A DNA stretch of 64,000 nt from Epiperipatus broadwayi (lineage: Eukaryota > Onychophora > Udeonychophora > Euonychophora > Peripatidae). Below the pieces are notes generated by a model, which saw nothing but the letters and a program-made list of their open reading frames with translations, had not been told where the DNA came from and made no database searches. Below, piece after piece: positions 36,720 to 48,168 of the stretch; position 1 is the first letter of the stretch, and each line of letters starts with the position of its first letter. The stretch lies in contig JAQFVV010012416.1 in assembly GCA_028023455.1 (NCBI GenBank), forward strand, positions 7,547,594-7,611,593, written 5' to 3'. Made by a program: the position numbers and the translations under genes.

Positions 36720-39700
36720 AATTCTCTATATCTGGCAGGCTTTCTCTGACTTTCAGACCTAGGTAACTGTTCATCTTTACTCAAGCCAACAACATCTTGA
36801 TCTGCCCTAATATCATCTCCTGTATCTCACTCAATAGTGGAAAAATTTTCAAGTATATTATTTGTCAAAAATTCTGATTGAGGATTGGCTGCTATAGGTC
36901 TTTTATTTATCATGATTGACATATCAGAGAATTGCTGAGGTAAATTATTTATATGTCTCCGATCACACACTTTGAGTTTAATTACTCATGTTCTCAGATA
37001 CTTTGTCAAACTATTTAGATTTTCTATAATATTTATTGTGAATAACATATTAAACTTCCACTGAACTCTGTCATTCACAGCTAATCATGATAATGCATCT
37101 GCATGCATAATCTCTTTTCCTGTCTTGTAAATTAATTCATAATCTTAGGGGGGCTAATATGTTAATTCATCTTAAAAGTCTCTGGCTTGCATATTCAGAC
37201 ATTTTTTTGTCCTTTCCAAAAATTCCAAGTAAAGGACAATGATCCGTACATAGTGTAAAACTACATCCATGTATATATTGATGGAATTTCTTTATTGCAA
37301 ATATTATAGCCAGAGGTTCTTTATTTAATTGACTATAATTTTTTTTAGCCAATGACAACATTCTGGGGGTATAAGTGATTGAAGGTCTACCTTAACCATA
37401 TTGATGTGAGATGAAAGTTCCAACTCCAAAATCCAAAGTATCTGTAGTAATCATCATTCCATGTCATTTCTATAATGCATTAAGAGTTTTTCTGACATTA
37501 ATACATTTTTTGGCTTCTTGGTGCAATTTTATACTCTTCATTCTATTTCCAGCATTTTCCCTCATGTACATGTGATTTACCCTGTAAAAACCTTTCGTGG
37601 AAACTTTGCAATCCCAGAAAAGCTTGTAAATCTTTTACATTCTTAGGAGTGGCAGCTTTTTTTGCAGCTTTCACTTTCTCAGGATTGGGGCACCCAAAGG
37701 CACTTAGTTGTGTTTCATCTCGCTCCCACTTTATTTAGCTTTAAACACACTTGCATTACTCATTTTTTCAGGTCTTCTTTTGACTGGGAAATAATAAAAA
37801 TATCATCTAAGTAGGAAATAACTCCATATATGTTTTGCAATAACATGTCCATCTTCACTTGGAAAAGTATTTGTGGCACCACTGTTATCCCATAAGCATT
37901 TTATTGCATTTAAACAGGCCAACATCAGTACCTAACATTAACACTTCTGTGTTTTTTCTGTGACTGCTATCTGGTAAAATGAAAACTTTAAGTCTAACTT
38001 CATGAAGAACAAGGCTTTCTATAAAGATGCTAAAAACTTTATGTACACTTGACATGCAATAAGCACCCTTATTTATATATATATTTATTTACAATAACTC
38101 AATAATCTTTGCAGAGACAAATAGTCCCATCTAGTTTAACATTCACGACCATAGGAGTAGCTCTTGATGAGTCTTCTACAGATGATAGCACACCTTTTCT
38201 CCATATCTTCTATTGTCTCTTCAACCATTGACTTGAGAACATAAAGAACTTTCCATGGCTTACACTCTGTAGATTGTCCATCTTTAGCTAATTCCACATC
38301 TATTGGTCTCATTCTTAATTCAGCTATTTCCTGTTTAAACAGCTAATGGAACTTTGTTCTAACTTCTGTTACTATCTTCTTAATAAGAAGACAGATTCAT
38401 AATTTATGGAATCAGTTTCAACTGAGAAGACGACTAATGTCTTTTTTTAGAGTAAACAAGGGTAAAATTTTAAATTTTTGATTTACTTTCACTGGAACAT
38501 AAACTTTTTTTTCCATATATCATAGCATCAGCTGGATGCAAACCCACAACTGTCTGCAACCAACTACTTGCTTGCAAAGTAACTGAGATGACCACTTGGC
38601 TAACAGTACTTGACTGGAACAGAAACTTTTCCACATATTTTTATTATGTTTTCATTTATATTTGTGTCCATTACATTTGTCTCATCCAATTATACTCTCT
38701 GCTTGCATTTAGCATTAGTTTTATGCACTTCTTCAGAGATAGAATCAATTATCGAGCACTGCTGTCAATCTCCATATTGACCTTAATTTTACAAATGGTT
38801 ACATCCAAAGTAATTTGGCCATTGTTTGAGTCTTTTAATGACTTTATCTCTAACTTTCTACAGGCTCCACCTCCTCCTGATTTAAAGCCTGGGTGTGGCT
38901 TGTCTTTTTCATTTTTCTGCAAGTGCAAGCTAAGTGTTTTTAATGCCACAAGTACAGCATTTTTCCAATTTGAATTTGCATACCCTTTTTGTGTGCCATA
39001 CCATTCCACAGCAATAGCACATTAATTCATTTTTATGAATTTTTTTTAGATGATTCATCCATCTTAGCTCTGTAAACACTTGAGGTATTTTTTAATCCAT
39101 TTGCTATTGTTTGATATTCAGATGCATTTTCTGTTGTTAGTTCATATGCTATACATTTTGCAATAGCTGTTATGTATGTTATATCCACTTCACTTACTAG
39201 AGTTTCCTAAGATTGTAGTCCAACACCCCATATAGAAGTTGATTCAGAGTATGTCCTCTAAATCCATTTGTAAATTCATAATGTCTGGCCAATGTATGCA
39301 ATGCCAGATTGTAATATTGGTAACTCTAGTTGTTTTCTTATTTGAAAATGTAAACAGACTATCCTCTTCATTACCACTGACTGAAAATATATAGTAAGGT
39401 TTTCTATTAATTCATTGTATGGTACATCCTCTGCAATATTGAAATCACATAATTGCTTAGCAATTTTGTAGAACATCACTACCGACAAAAAACAACAATG
39501 TCAAAACTTTAAATGTATCATCTTCAATTCTACAGTTCCTCATATAACGATCTATGTGCTCCACATATATATTCCACACTGAGGGATTACTAATGTCAAA
39601 TTCAGGAAAGTTATGAATAGGAACTGCCAATTTTTCTCTACTCTTTTTTCACACAAATGCACAATACTTCTTCTTTAACTTAATTTTCTATGCAAGTTTT

Positions 39701-39731
39701 CCTTAAAACCTGTCATCTGCGCATTTGCCAT
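36720..39731 (-). pseudogene. gag-pol of the gypsy element
   Basis: Putative gag start ATG at 39731, just inside the 5' LTR. Capsid-like sequence includes VWNIYVEHIDRYM and the ORF at 39276-39488. A nucleocapsid zinc knuckle C-X2-C-X4-H-X4-C lies at 38978-39019 (CYCCGMVWHTKRVC), with a decayed second knuckle after it. Protease near 38757-38800 reads MEIDSSA instead of the usual D-T-G-A. RT (about 37730-38275) has DSSRATPM, DGTICLCKDY and YLDD (37802-37813). RNase H (37167-37361) has YSQLNKEPLAIIFAIKKFHQ and TDHCPLLGIF. Then GKEIMHADALS, and shortly after a C-terminal tail (SESQRKPARYREF) that normally follows integrase. Frames are broken by many stops and shifts; the element cannot be autonomous. 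Confidence 0.85.
38509..38612 (-). mobile_element. SINE family S1 inserted in the LTR element
   Basis: On the minus strand it carries GTTAGCCAAGTGGTCATC, GCAAGCAAGTAGTTGGTTGC, a B-box-like GTGGGTTTGCATCC and an A-rich tail. It is flanked by ACTGGAACATAAACTTTT (38491-38508) and ACTGGAACAGAAACTTTT (38613-38630), an 18-bp target-site duplication with one mismatch. It lies between protease and RT of the gypsy remnant, so it is younger than that element. Confidence 0.88.
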
Positions 39732-39740
39732 ATCCATGGG

Positions 39741-40188
39741 GAGACAATCTCACCATAATTTGTCAAAAATGAAAATACACACGTAACTTGAATATGATAT
39801 AAATCTGCAAGTTTATTTTTGTTTCCTGAAGCATTAAATTAACAATATAACAAACACTATAAAATTTGACTTCTGACAATAATTTATCCCGTTTACTTTT
39901 GGGAATTGTTATGGAATATATTTAGTGTATGAAAATATCTTATTTCACACGTAGCCAATAATTATACAGATCATTAATCTCCAAATGATTTCCATTTGAA
40001 CTTTAATGATAAGTAGTTTATTAAAACTAACTTAATTCAGCCATTATCTTTTCTCCCTTTCGAGAAATGCATTGTTTTACTTTTGGCAACCACTTTTTCT
40101 TCTTGACTGTGACTGACTGCTTTCGACTGCTGCGTGCTAAATATTTCGAACTCTTTTTATTAGCTATGCTAATTTACATAATTTATTT
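39741..40188 (-). repeat. 5' LTR of the gypsy element
   Basis: Aligns with 36144-36569. Shared blocks are GAGACAATCTCA, ACTTGAATA, CTGACAATAATTTAT, GTTTACTTTTGGGAAT, TTTAGTGTATGAAAATAT, GAGAAATGCATTGTTTTA, TTGACTGTGACTGACTGC and TTAGCTATGCTAATTT. Divergence and indels indicate an old insertion. Confidence 0.9.
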
Positions 40189-40194
40189 TCATCA

Positions 40195-40325
40195 CATGAT
40201 CACCATTTCCTCTTGCTTATAACTGAGTGGCTTGCACTGAGTGGCAATAGGCATAGAGAGTTTTGCCTGTTTTAATAATTTATTTTTAAAAGTTCTTTTT
40301 ATAATATTCTTTTTCTATAGTAATC
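40195..40325. mobile_element. Partial foldback element, family D
   Basis: Starts with the family terminus CATGATCACCATTTCCTCTT, then jumps to the opposite-arm sequence GGCTTGCACTGAGTGGCAAT and AGAGAGTTTTGCCTGTTTTA. It is thus an internally deleted copy. It abuts the 5' LTR of the gypsy element. Confidence 0.65.
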
Positions 40326-40569
40326 ATTCTGGGGGGGGGGGTAATATTGTCAGTTCAATGTACTGCATCTTGGGGGTCATTTGTCTTTTATTGTATCTTT
40401 ATTTATATGAATTTAAAAAGAATGTGGAAGTATGGAGGGTGTTTAATATATATAAGAACATATTACACATGGGAATGAGAAAGCTGAATAACTCCATGTG
40501 TCTGTATGTTTTAAAAAAATAAGAAAATCAGATATATTAATCTTTAACTGAGGTTTAAAGTTTATATCT

Positions 40570-40602
40570 GTCAAGCATTGGTGGTCGAGAGGTCAGCGAC
40601 AG
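40570..40602 (+). mobile_element. SINE family S1, 5' fragment
   Basis: GTCAAGCATTGGTGGTCGAG followed by AGGTCAGCGACA matches the first 33 bases of the 51961-52065 copy and then stops; truncated. Confidence 0.7.
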
Positions 40603-42003
40603 AAATAACCTCTAGTTTAATAAACAGATAGTAATAATCATTATTGTATTTATCCGAGGTGGATGATGCCAAAGTTGTGAGGGGAGTGAGTTTGACGGTT
40701 GTAAATAAAAATATAACAAATTACATGATTTAATTAAAACTTTATTTACACGCATGTGTCATCAGCATAAATGGAAAAACATTATAAAGAAATGATTAAA
40801 ATCAGTAGTAATGATCAAGTCAGAAACGTACTATTATTTATTATAAATTAATCCAAATAATACTTGCTTAGCCTCTCAATCTATAATTTATATTCAGCCA
40901 TTAAAATAAAATATAGTTATAAAAGAGTTAAAAATGCATGTATTGGTGTAAGAATAAATGTAAAAACACACATAACATCTTTATTTGTTTTAAAATAATA
41001 AAAGTGATGACAATAACTACTCTAAATGAATCTAAACAATTACAAAGGAGATTAATATTTCTGAAATCATATTAATTTTTATTTAAAACATATTATTGTT
41101 TAAGATTGTTTATTTCTTTTGGATAAATGCTATTTCAAAAGCAAACTAAGAATAGACAAATAAACTAAGTTTTTTTTGTTGTTTGTTGTCTTCAGTTAGC
41201 TACAGATGAAAACAATTGAATTTGTTCTTCCTGTTTGTTATCTAAAATGGTGTTTGGCTAGAAAATTGCGAAAAAGGAAGGGAACTATATCCTCATCATC
41301 TGGAACCTATCAAGGGGAACTAATTTTATCAATTAAATATACAGCTAAATTTTTTACCACTTTCTACATTAATTATAAATACAAAGACAAAGTATGTTGA
41401 AGTAACATGAAAGAAATAATCTTAGTAGTGGACAGAATATTGACTGATTCATTATTTTGGATGACTTCAGGACCATAACAAAGAAAAATAACTTTAAGGA
41501 ACTTAAATGAATATGATTCCTTTTATAAACAAAAAAGAACCTACACAGACAGAGTGACGATTTTTATATATATATTCGATATTTATTAGCTTAAATTTTT
41601 TGGAAACATGTCAATTAATAATTTTGTTATAACTTTTGTAAGTTGGTAAATTATTGTAATTTTTTAAAAATCTTTTAATTTCAATAATGATATTTTCAAA
41701 GTAAAATTAAAACATACTTTTGGTTAATTAACACACATACTTGAAAGCTCATAGCGAAATGTAAGAAAGCTTTTACTATAAGTCACAACCAGGATTGGCT
41801 GGAGATTCTTGTGAGGACTCAGGAAGAGCTATTAGTGAGGCCATAAAATATTTACAAGAAACACTTTTTAATAGGAAAAAATTATATAATCTTATTAAAC
41901 ATGATTTACAAACATTAAATACATATAGTTATATATTTGACAGAAGATCGCAGAAAAGTTACAAACCGATTGCTATTTTTATAATTAATTAATAGAGTAA
42001 ATG
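40603..42003. other. No gene seen
   Basis: AT-rich. A 65-codon frame at 41795-41992 (LAGDSCEDSGRAISEAIKYL at the start, beginning with TTG) looks less random than most but has no recognisable domain. Confidence 0.45.
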
Positions 42004-42087
42004 AGCACAGAGTTTCACACGACCCACTACTCTCCACACTATCTCATTTCACTGATACACTTGAACACATATATGTTGAAAAGATAA

Positions 42088-42146
42088 ATAATCACCAATA
42101 TACGTATTTCATGCTAAACCAGCAATCATCAGTTGGTCCAGATTAC
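42088..42146 (-). ncRNA. Type I hammerhead self-cleaving ribozyme
   Basis: On the minus strand: outer stem I GTAATC (42141-42146), TGG bulge, ACCAA, core CTGATGA (42126-42132), stem II hairpin TGCT-loop-AGCA, GAAA (42107-42110), stem III ATAC/GTAT (42100-42107) with no loop, H17 = A (42099), then TTGGT (42094-42098) closing stem I and GATTAT (42088-42093) pairing with the outer strand. Predicted cleavage is between 42099 and 42098 at an AUA site. The base pair next to the core in stem II is a T-T mismatch. Hammerheads cut their own RNA and process repeat or circular transcripts. Confidence 0.82.
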
Positions 42147-42307
42147 CTTCTCTACACATATATGCTATAAGTGCTCAGATATATATTAAGATAGCCAAAC
42201 CTCATACTTTAATAGACAGGTTTCAATCTACTCCACACTCCAACTTCCCATCCAATTGAAAATCTGATAATGGAATGCTCAAAGGCCACCCTGAGGCCGA
42301 GAGGTTA

Positions 42308-42467
42308 TTACATAGTAGAGATGTCTGCCCATCCCTTGTATACGTATTAAATGGATTATGTCCTGTATATGAGGGGTCAGATTGACCTTACATAGTAGAG
42401 ATGTCTGTCCATCCCTTGTATATGTATTAAATGGATTATGTCCTGTACATGAGGGGTCAGATTGACC
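42308..42467. repeat. Perfect-length 80-bp tandem pair at the palindrome centre
   Basis: Units begin TTACATAGTAGAGATGTCTG at 42308 and 42388 and differ at only a few bases. Each contains ATGGATTATGTCCTGTA and GAGGGGTCAGATTGACC. The same sequence in reverse appears inside the element at 48169-48645. Confidence 0.95.
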
Positions 42468-42656
42468 TTAGGTCAACATGGGTGTGATAAGAATCTTGGC
42501 CTCAGGGTAGCCTCTGAGCATTTCATCATCAGATTTTCAATTGGATGGGCGGTTGAAGAGTTGGAGTGTGGAGTAGATTGAAGCCTGTTCATTAAAGTAT
42601 GAGGTTTGGCTATCTTAATATATATTTGAACACTTATAGCATATATGTGTAGAGAT

Positions 42657-42716
42657 GGTAATCTGGACCAACTGATGATTGCTGGTTTAGCATGAAATAC
42701 GTATATTGGTGATTAT
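42657..42716 (+). ncRNA. Type I hammerhead self-cleaving ribozyme
   Basis: Outer stem I GTAATC (42658-42663), bulge TGG (42664-42666), ACCAA (42667-42671), core CTGATGA (42672-42678), stem II 42679-42693 (TGCT/AGCA around GGTTT), GAAA (42694-42697), stem III ATAC/GTAT (42697-42704), H17 = A42705. Cleavage is predicted between 42705 and 42706. TTGGT (42706-42710) pairs with ACCAA, and GATTAT (42711-42716) pairs with GTAATC with one G-U. All invariant core bases are present. The very short stem III suggests cleavage as a dimer, as known for short-stem-III hammerheads. Confidence 0.85.
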
Positions 42717-42812
42717 TTATCTCTTCAACATATATGTGTTCAAGTGTATCAGTGTTATGAGATAGTGTGGAGAGTGGTGGGTTGTGTGAAAGTCTGTGCT
42801 CATATACCCTAT

Positions 42813-43809
42813 ATATTACATATATAGACACAGGTATATAATAAGCCTGTGTGTTTTGGTTATTATAATTAATTAATGTGAGTTTAAATTTATTGAGATA
42901 TGTTTTATGAAATATTTGTGGTAGTGCTGTATGGTTCACATATAGCATTACGTAAATTTGAGATTACTCTTGGCATTTTATTTATATTTTCTGTGAATTT
43001 TTTGAATATCCCATTTCTTGCACTATAGTTTTACTGATAATTAAAATGTTTCCCATACTAATAAATCTCTAAAATATTAAACATTTATCAAATTTTCTTA
43101 AAAAATTTGAAAACCTGGGACTCATCTGATCAAGACACCATTGAGTCTTGAAAAACTGACTTCTAAATCACCTCTGACAATAACTTATAATATATTCATA
43201 TTTACTGATACTTTATAAATATAATAATCCCAGTGTATCCTGATATCTGAAATCAAGCATGAAATAATTTCAACTATGCTCTCTGTGAATAAATATATAA
43301 AAATCTGAATCTCAAGCAGTCAGTCCCAAAGTTACTACTTGAACTGCAGATTGCAATGATGGTAAATATTGAAATACAGAATACAATGAGCATGGAATTT
43401 AAATTAGCAATGATCATTACGTTTACAGGTAATAATGGCAATGAATATGGAGTAAACATACTCTGAAAGTGCTAAGCTAAATGTTATTTGTGAAAATTTT
43501 TATTAACTTCACCTATATACATTTAAAGTGTTTTATAAGTATTACGATCAATTGGCAAAGTAAATTCTTCATTAAAGAAAGACTAAGATATTGTTATTAT
43601 TTCTCAAATATTTGTGTTGGAGTTTACAAAGATTAAAATGACTAATATTTAGTCTTTCTTTGCATATTTATATTAAACATGTTTGCTTATGAGCAGTTTA
43701 AAATCATTGCTTATTAAAATTTCATTCTCTTTGTTTGAATAAATTTGATTTTCAATACTTAACATCATTGCAGCTGACAATTCAAAGAGATACTTTTTTG
43801 GTCTGGCCG
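42813..43809. other. No gene seen
   Basis: AT-rich spacer; nothing supportable. Confidence 0.5.
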
Positions 43810-46145
43810 TTTGAGAGCCAGACTTTTATATATTTATTTGCAGGGAGTTTGATTATTTTTTTATGTCACTTGAAGATATTCTGATTGGCTATGATAACGT
43901 TATTATTACTGGTGATTTAAATATACCAGATTTATATCAGGGTAGAATTACTACACACTTTTTTATGTCTCCTAAAGCTTCTAGAAGGTTACAGTTTTGT
44001 AAATTTTTGGGATTTAAGCAATATAACCCATTTTTTAACACCTCTTATTCTATTTTGGATTATATTTTATGTAATTCAACAGTAATTAATAATTTCCAAT
44101 TTGTCCCTGTTAATTTTTCCATTGATGCTTATCATTCACATATTGAGTTTTATATTAATGTTTGTCACTCAAAAATTAATTGTTCTAATATTTTGAAAAA
44201 GAATTATGGGAAAGATAATTATGTTAGGTTTTTTTGTAAAAACTTTTCTAAGGTTAATTGGAATTTATTATATTCTTATAATGATGTAAATCATTGTTTA
44301 GATGGTTTTTTAAAGATTCTTAATAGTTTTGTTGATTTGTATACTCCCAATAAATTGTCTTTACAAAAGGGCTTTCCTCCTTGGTTCTTATACAATCTTA
44401 TTACGATTATTAAAAGAAAATCTTATCATTGCAGACTCTATTTTAAAACACAGAATATCTTTTTTTAATAATTTTACTAATTTCAGAAGATTCACTAGGC
44501 ATGTTTATAAAAGGGATTTGTAAAATTATATTAGAAAAATTGAGGTTAATATTCATTCTAACCCTAAAGAATTTTGGAATTTTCTTAATAAGTCTGGTTT
44601 GGGTAAGAAAAGGGTTCAAGCTACTCATGGTTTCACTTTTAAGTGCAAATGACTTTTCCAAACATTTGTCTTACTTATATTCATCACATGATACAATATC
44701 TTAAGAAATCACATTATCTTGCAAGTCTCCTAATGTTCACCAACATGATTGATCATATTTCTAAGGACAATGTTATTATAGCTATTAAGTGATTCAAAAT
44801 TTATTCTAGTTTAGTAAATGATAATATTCCTTCCTTTATTTACAAAGCTCTAGCTGAATTTATTGCAGGGTCTCTTGCATTTATTTTTAATTTATCACTT
44901 ATTTCATGTGTTTTTCCTAATGTTCTTAAGTGTGCCAAAATAGTTCCTATTTTAAAAAATGGCTCATGTGTTTGTGTTAATAACTTTAGACCTATATCTG
45001 TTTTACATACTATTGCTAGAATTTTTGAGAGATGTGTTTATAATAAAACTATTTTAGATGTTAGTAAACTCATTTCTTCTCCACAGCATGGTTTTATTCC
45101 TAATAGATCTGTAGAAACTAATTTTCTAACAATTTATGATCATATATGTAATTGAGGACCAGCAGAGGCTTGATGTCATTTATTTTGATTTATCAAAAGC
45201 TTTTGATAAAGTAGACCACACTATTCTTCTTCACAAATTACATCAAATGGGTTTTTCTACTAAACTTATTTATTGGTTTCAATCCTTTCTTCATGGTTAT
45301 ACAGCATATGTCCAATTTTATAATAATCTTTCATATAATTTCGAATGTAATTTGGGGGTGCCTCAGGGTAGTATTTAAGCATCTATGCTTTTAACATTTA
45401 TATGAATGACCTTAAGGATTGTTTAAGATCTTATCTTTTGAAGAATCACATCAGTGATTGATTATACTCTCCTTTAAAGAAATATAGATAATTTTAATGC
45501 TTGGTGTGATCTAAATAATATAATAGTTAATTTCGATAAATGTTCCTTAGTCTCATACTCTAAAAAATTTGAAGTTTTACATTTTTGTTTATTTTATTAA
45601 TTCTCACAAAATTAATTCTGTTAAATCCCAAAAAGATTTGCGAGTTAGATTTTCTAGCAATGGATCATTTCTTTCTCATTTGGAAATGATTATTGGGAAG
45701 GCTTTAAAAATTATGGATGCCATCGGATACAAAATTCAAATTATTTTTGTCATTGGTTCTTCCCATCATTGAGTATTGTTGAATCATTTGGAATCCTAGC
45801 TCTAAATAGGGATATAATTTATTACAATCAGTGTCTGATAAATTTTCCAAATATGTTTCTCTGGAAAATAAAATTGTTTTTCATCTTTCTCCTAGAAGAA
45901 AATATAGAGATCTTAAATATCTTCATAAAATTATTAATAAAATAGTTATTTTACCTGACACAATTTCTACTATTATAATTAGATCTTATGTGCATAATAC
46001 TTGTGCTGCTTCTGTTTGTTATTTTCTTTTTTATTTAGGCAACCATCTTTATATAATCAGATTTGTAGTAATACTAATCACTTCAATTTAAATTATAAAC
46101 AATTTTGTAATATTGTTAAATTTAAACGCCATTGTTGATTGGTTT
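43810..46145 (+). pseudogene. CR1/Jockey-like non-LTR retrotransposon, 5'-truncated, broken
   Basis: Endonuclease C-terminal part is open at 43863-44468: NVIITGDLNIPDL (GDLN motif), SILDYILCN, and a decayed SDH (DAYHSHIEF). A linker near 44460-44640 reads YKRDL, IRKIEVNIHSNPKEFW. RT follows: NNFRPISVLHTIARIFE and SPQHGFIPNRS (44970-45115), VIYFDLSKAFDKVDH (45173-45220) and GVPQGSI (45355-45378). The region holding the catalytic DD box is lost in frameshifts. C-terminal landmarks VKSQKDLRVRF and SLENKIVFHLSPRRKYRDLK follow. The order endonuclease, RT, C-terminus is as in Jockey/CR1-type elements; the exact clade is uncertain. Confidence 0.85.
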
Positions 46146-47240
46146 TAATTGATTTTATATATATATGTTAAATTGATTGTAATTTTTTATTATTATGTTA
46201 TATACATTATGTTTATCCCCCCCCCTTTTTTTTTAATGTGTTAAGTGTAATTGACTATATGCTGTTGTTTGGCATTTACAATTGAATTATTATTGTTAAT
46301 TGAACTAAAAATTTTCTTATATAATACTTCAAGGAACCGTTATCATATGTATATATATATTATTACAAACATTTGAAGAAAATGCAAATATTGTACATAC
46401 ACACATATATACATTTATATGGTTATTCTTATCATTTATTCTATAAATATATATAATCAATAGGTCGAATTCACTCCCTTATTTAAAATTAAGAAAATAA
46501 ACTAAGCATATATATAAACAAATGCTAAGAGACAGGTCGAGAATCATATCTATTTTGAAGAATTATTTATATTATATAATTCTCATTGGAAGATTCAGTT
46601 ACATGTAATCTGAATTATTTATTATTTGCACATATTAAATCTGAGTTTTCACTTCATGTTTACGAGTAATTTATACTAAAACTCGGTTTCGATTCTCTAA
46701 ATATTTAAATAGTGATTTTTATCATTTATTCTATATACATATATAATCAATAGATAGAATTCACTTCCTCATTTAAAATTACTTAAAAGACTGAGTATAT
46801 ATAAAAACAAATGCTAAAAATCAAGTGGGTATCATCTGTCTTTTGAAGGCTTGTTTACGTTATGTCTCATTGGAAATTTCACTTACTTCCTATTCAGTTA
46901 CACCACATATATATATAAGATTCCATATCTATCTGTTAATGTTATGAGATATATGATTTTTAAAGTGTATGATTTCTCACTTTAATTACATAAATTTAAT
47001 CTTCCTTTTCTTTGCATAGCTTGTTTTTGATGAGAAATACTCTAGGTTGTAATAGTATTTCTTTTCTCTGAATATCATGTAATAATTAATGAATATAATC
47101 AAACACGTGAAATTCTCATGTCGCTCATAAAGCAGTATGAAACAACCTGGCCTGGTATAGGCATGTATATGGAAATTTAAGTTACAAAAGAAGAAAAAGG
47201 GGGGAAATAGCTATAATTTTAGCTAAATTATATTATTAAA
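46146..47240. other. No gene seen; small duplicated segment
   Basis: TATCATTTATTCTAT is followed by ATATATAATCAATAG and GAATTCACT at about 46430-46480, and again at 46718-46765, with similar downstream sequence. This is a diverged direct duplication of about 290-bp period. C run at 46217-46224. Confidence 0.6.
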
Positions 47241-47255
47241 AAATTAAAAAACTAG

Positions 47256-47366
47256 TCTTGCGTTGTTAGCCGGGAGATATCGCAGCTGCCATGCAAGCAA
47301 GTAGTTGGTTGCAGACGGTTGTGGGTTCGCGTCTCGGCCGATGCTATGACACTTGAAAAAAAAAAA
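47256..47366 (+). mobile_element. tRNA-derived SINE, family S1, with perfect target-site duplication
   Basis: Head TCTTGCGTTGTTAGCCGGGA, then GCAAGCAAGTAGTTGGTTGC, B-box-like GTGGGTTCGCGTCTC, GATGCTATGACAC and an A tail. It is flanked by identical 15-bp AAATTAAAAAACTAG (47241-47255 and 47367-47381). Perfect duplications indicate a fairly recent insertion. Confidence 0.92.
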
Positions 47367-47381
47367 AAATTAAAAAACTAG

Positions 47382-48168
47382 GAGGAGAGAAGGAAGTAAA
47401 TAAATTAGAAAGCATTTTATGAATACCACATAGAATAAAACGATTGCATAATAAAATCACTATTATCTAACCGTACATGTAAGTAACCCCCTCCCATATT
47501 TTATACATATTGATTACATATTTAAAATTAAATAATTTATATAAAAATGGTATGTGTGCAAACAAAATCCCAGATTCTAATTCAGATCATATAATAACAG
47601 TAATATGGATATAAACAACAAATTCCAAATGTCTGAATATATATCCAGCAAGTTTATTTTAAAATAGTGAAGTTTCCAAAATGTGGGATTCAATACTAGA
47701 AAGTGGAAACTGATGAAATGTATATTCTGTTATTTGAGAATGGTTTTCTAATATATTATTTATTATTGCATTTAGGCAAGAGACCCGGAGACAAATGTTG
47801 ATAAATATTAGGTTATAATAAAATTGTAAAAAAAGAATATCCGAAAATAAAGTATTCCATATTCTCTTCCTCTCTTCCACAAACCTCTTTCTTATTTTAG
47901 ACATTTGCTTAAGATTAAAATGCATGCTAATAAATGAACTGTTTGATCAAGATTCTGTTAAAGTCAATAACAAACTTATTCTTGGACTTATTATAAAGTT
48001 AATCAAAAATAAATCTTAACTCTTGATAAATATTCTAATTGTATGATAAATATAACTTAATTCTTGATAAATACTATAATTGTATTACAAATATAATTAC
48101 GTTTTATTTTGTCTTGTTACGTAAATATTTGAAAACCAGGCACTCTTCACAAACCTGGGAGCTTTAAT
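47382..48168. other. No gene seen
   Basis: AT-rich; contains TTGTCTTGTTACGTAAAT (48111-48128), repeated with one change just right of the hammerhead element at 48645-48662. Confidence 0.5.

Larger units (their letters stand above)
36144..40188 (-). mobile_element. Ty3/gypsy-type LTR retrotransposon, degenerate and internally deleted
   Basis: Element of about 4.05 kb on the minus strand, defined by two homologous LTRs (39741-40188 is 5', 36144-36569 is 3') around gag-pol remnants in the order capsid, zinc knuckle, protease, RT, RNase H. The integrase core is missing. It is flanked on both sides by pieces of foldback family D. No clear target-site duplication or primer-binding site was found. 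A SINE (38509-38612) inserted into it later. Confidence 0.88.
42004..42812. mobile_element. Palindromic hammerhead-ribozyme element (two inverted copies)
   Basis: The left arm (42004-42300) and right arm (about 42495-42812) are near-perfect inverses over about 300 bp, from the GAGCACAGA end through the ribozyme to CTGAGGC. They enclose an 80-bp tandem pair. Each arm carries one hammerhead ribozyme, on opposite strands. Outward from each ribozyme lies a decayed tRNA-like segment (GAGATAGTGTGGAGAG). No protein-coding capacity. The 104-codon minus-strand ORF at 42634-42948 is a shadow. Confidence 0.85.

Noticed and set aside
38588-39025. 145-codon plus-strand ORF
   Set aside because: Antisense of gag/protease of the minus-strand gypsy element and of the nested SINE.
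42634-42948. 104-codon minus-strand ORF
   Set aside because: Antisense of the hammerhead palindrome arm.
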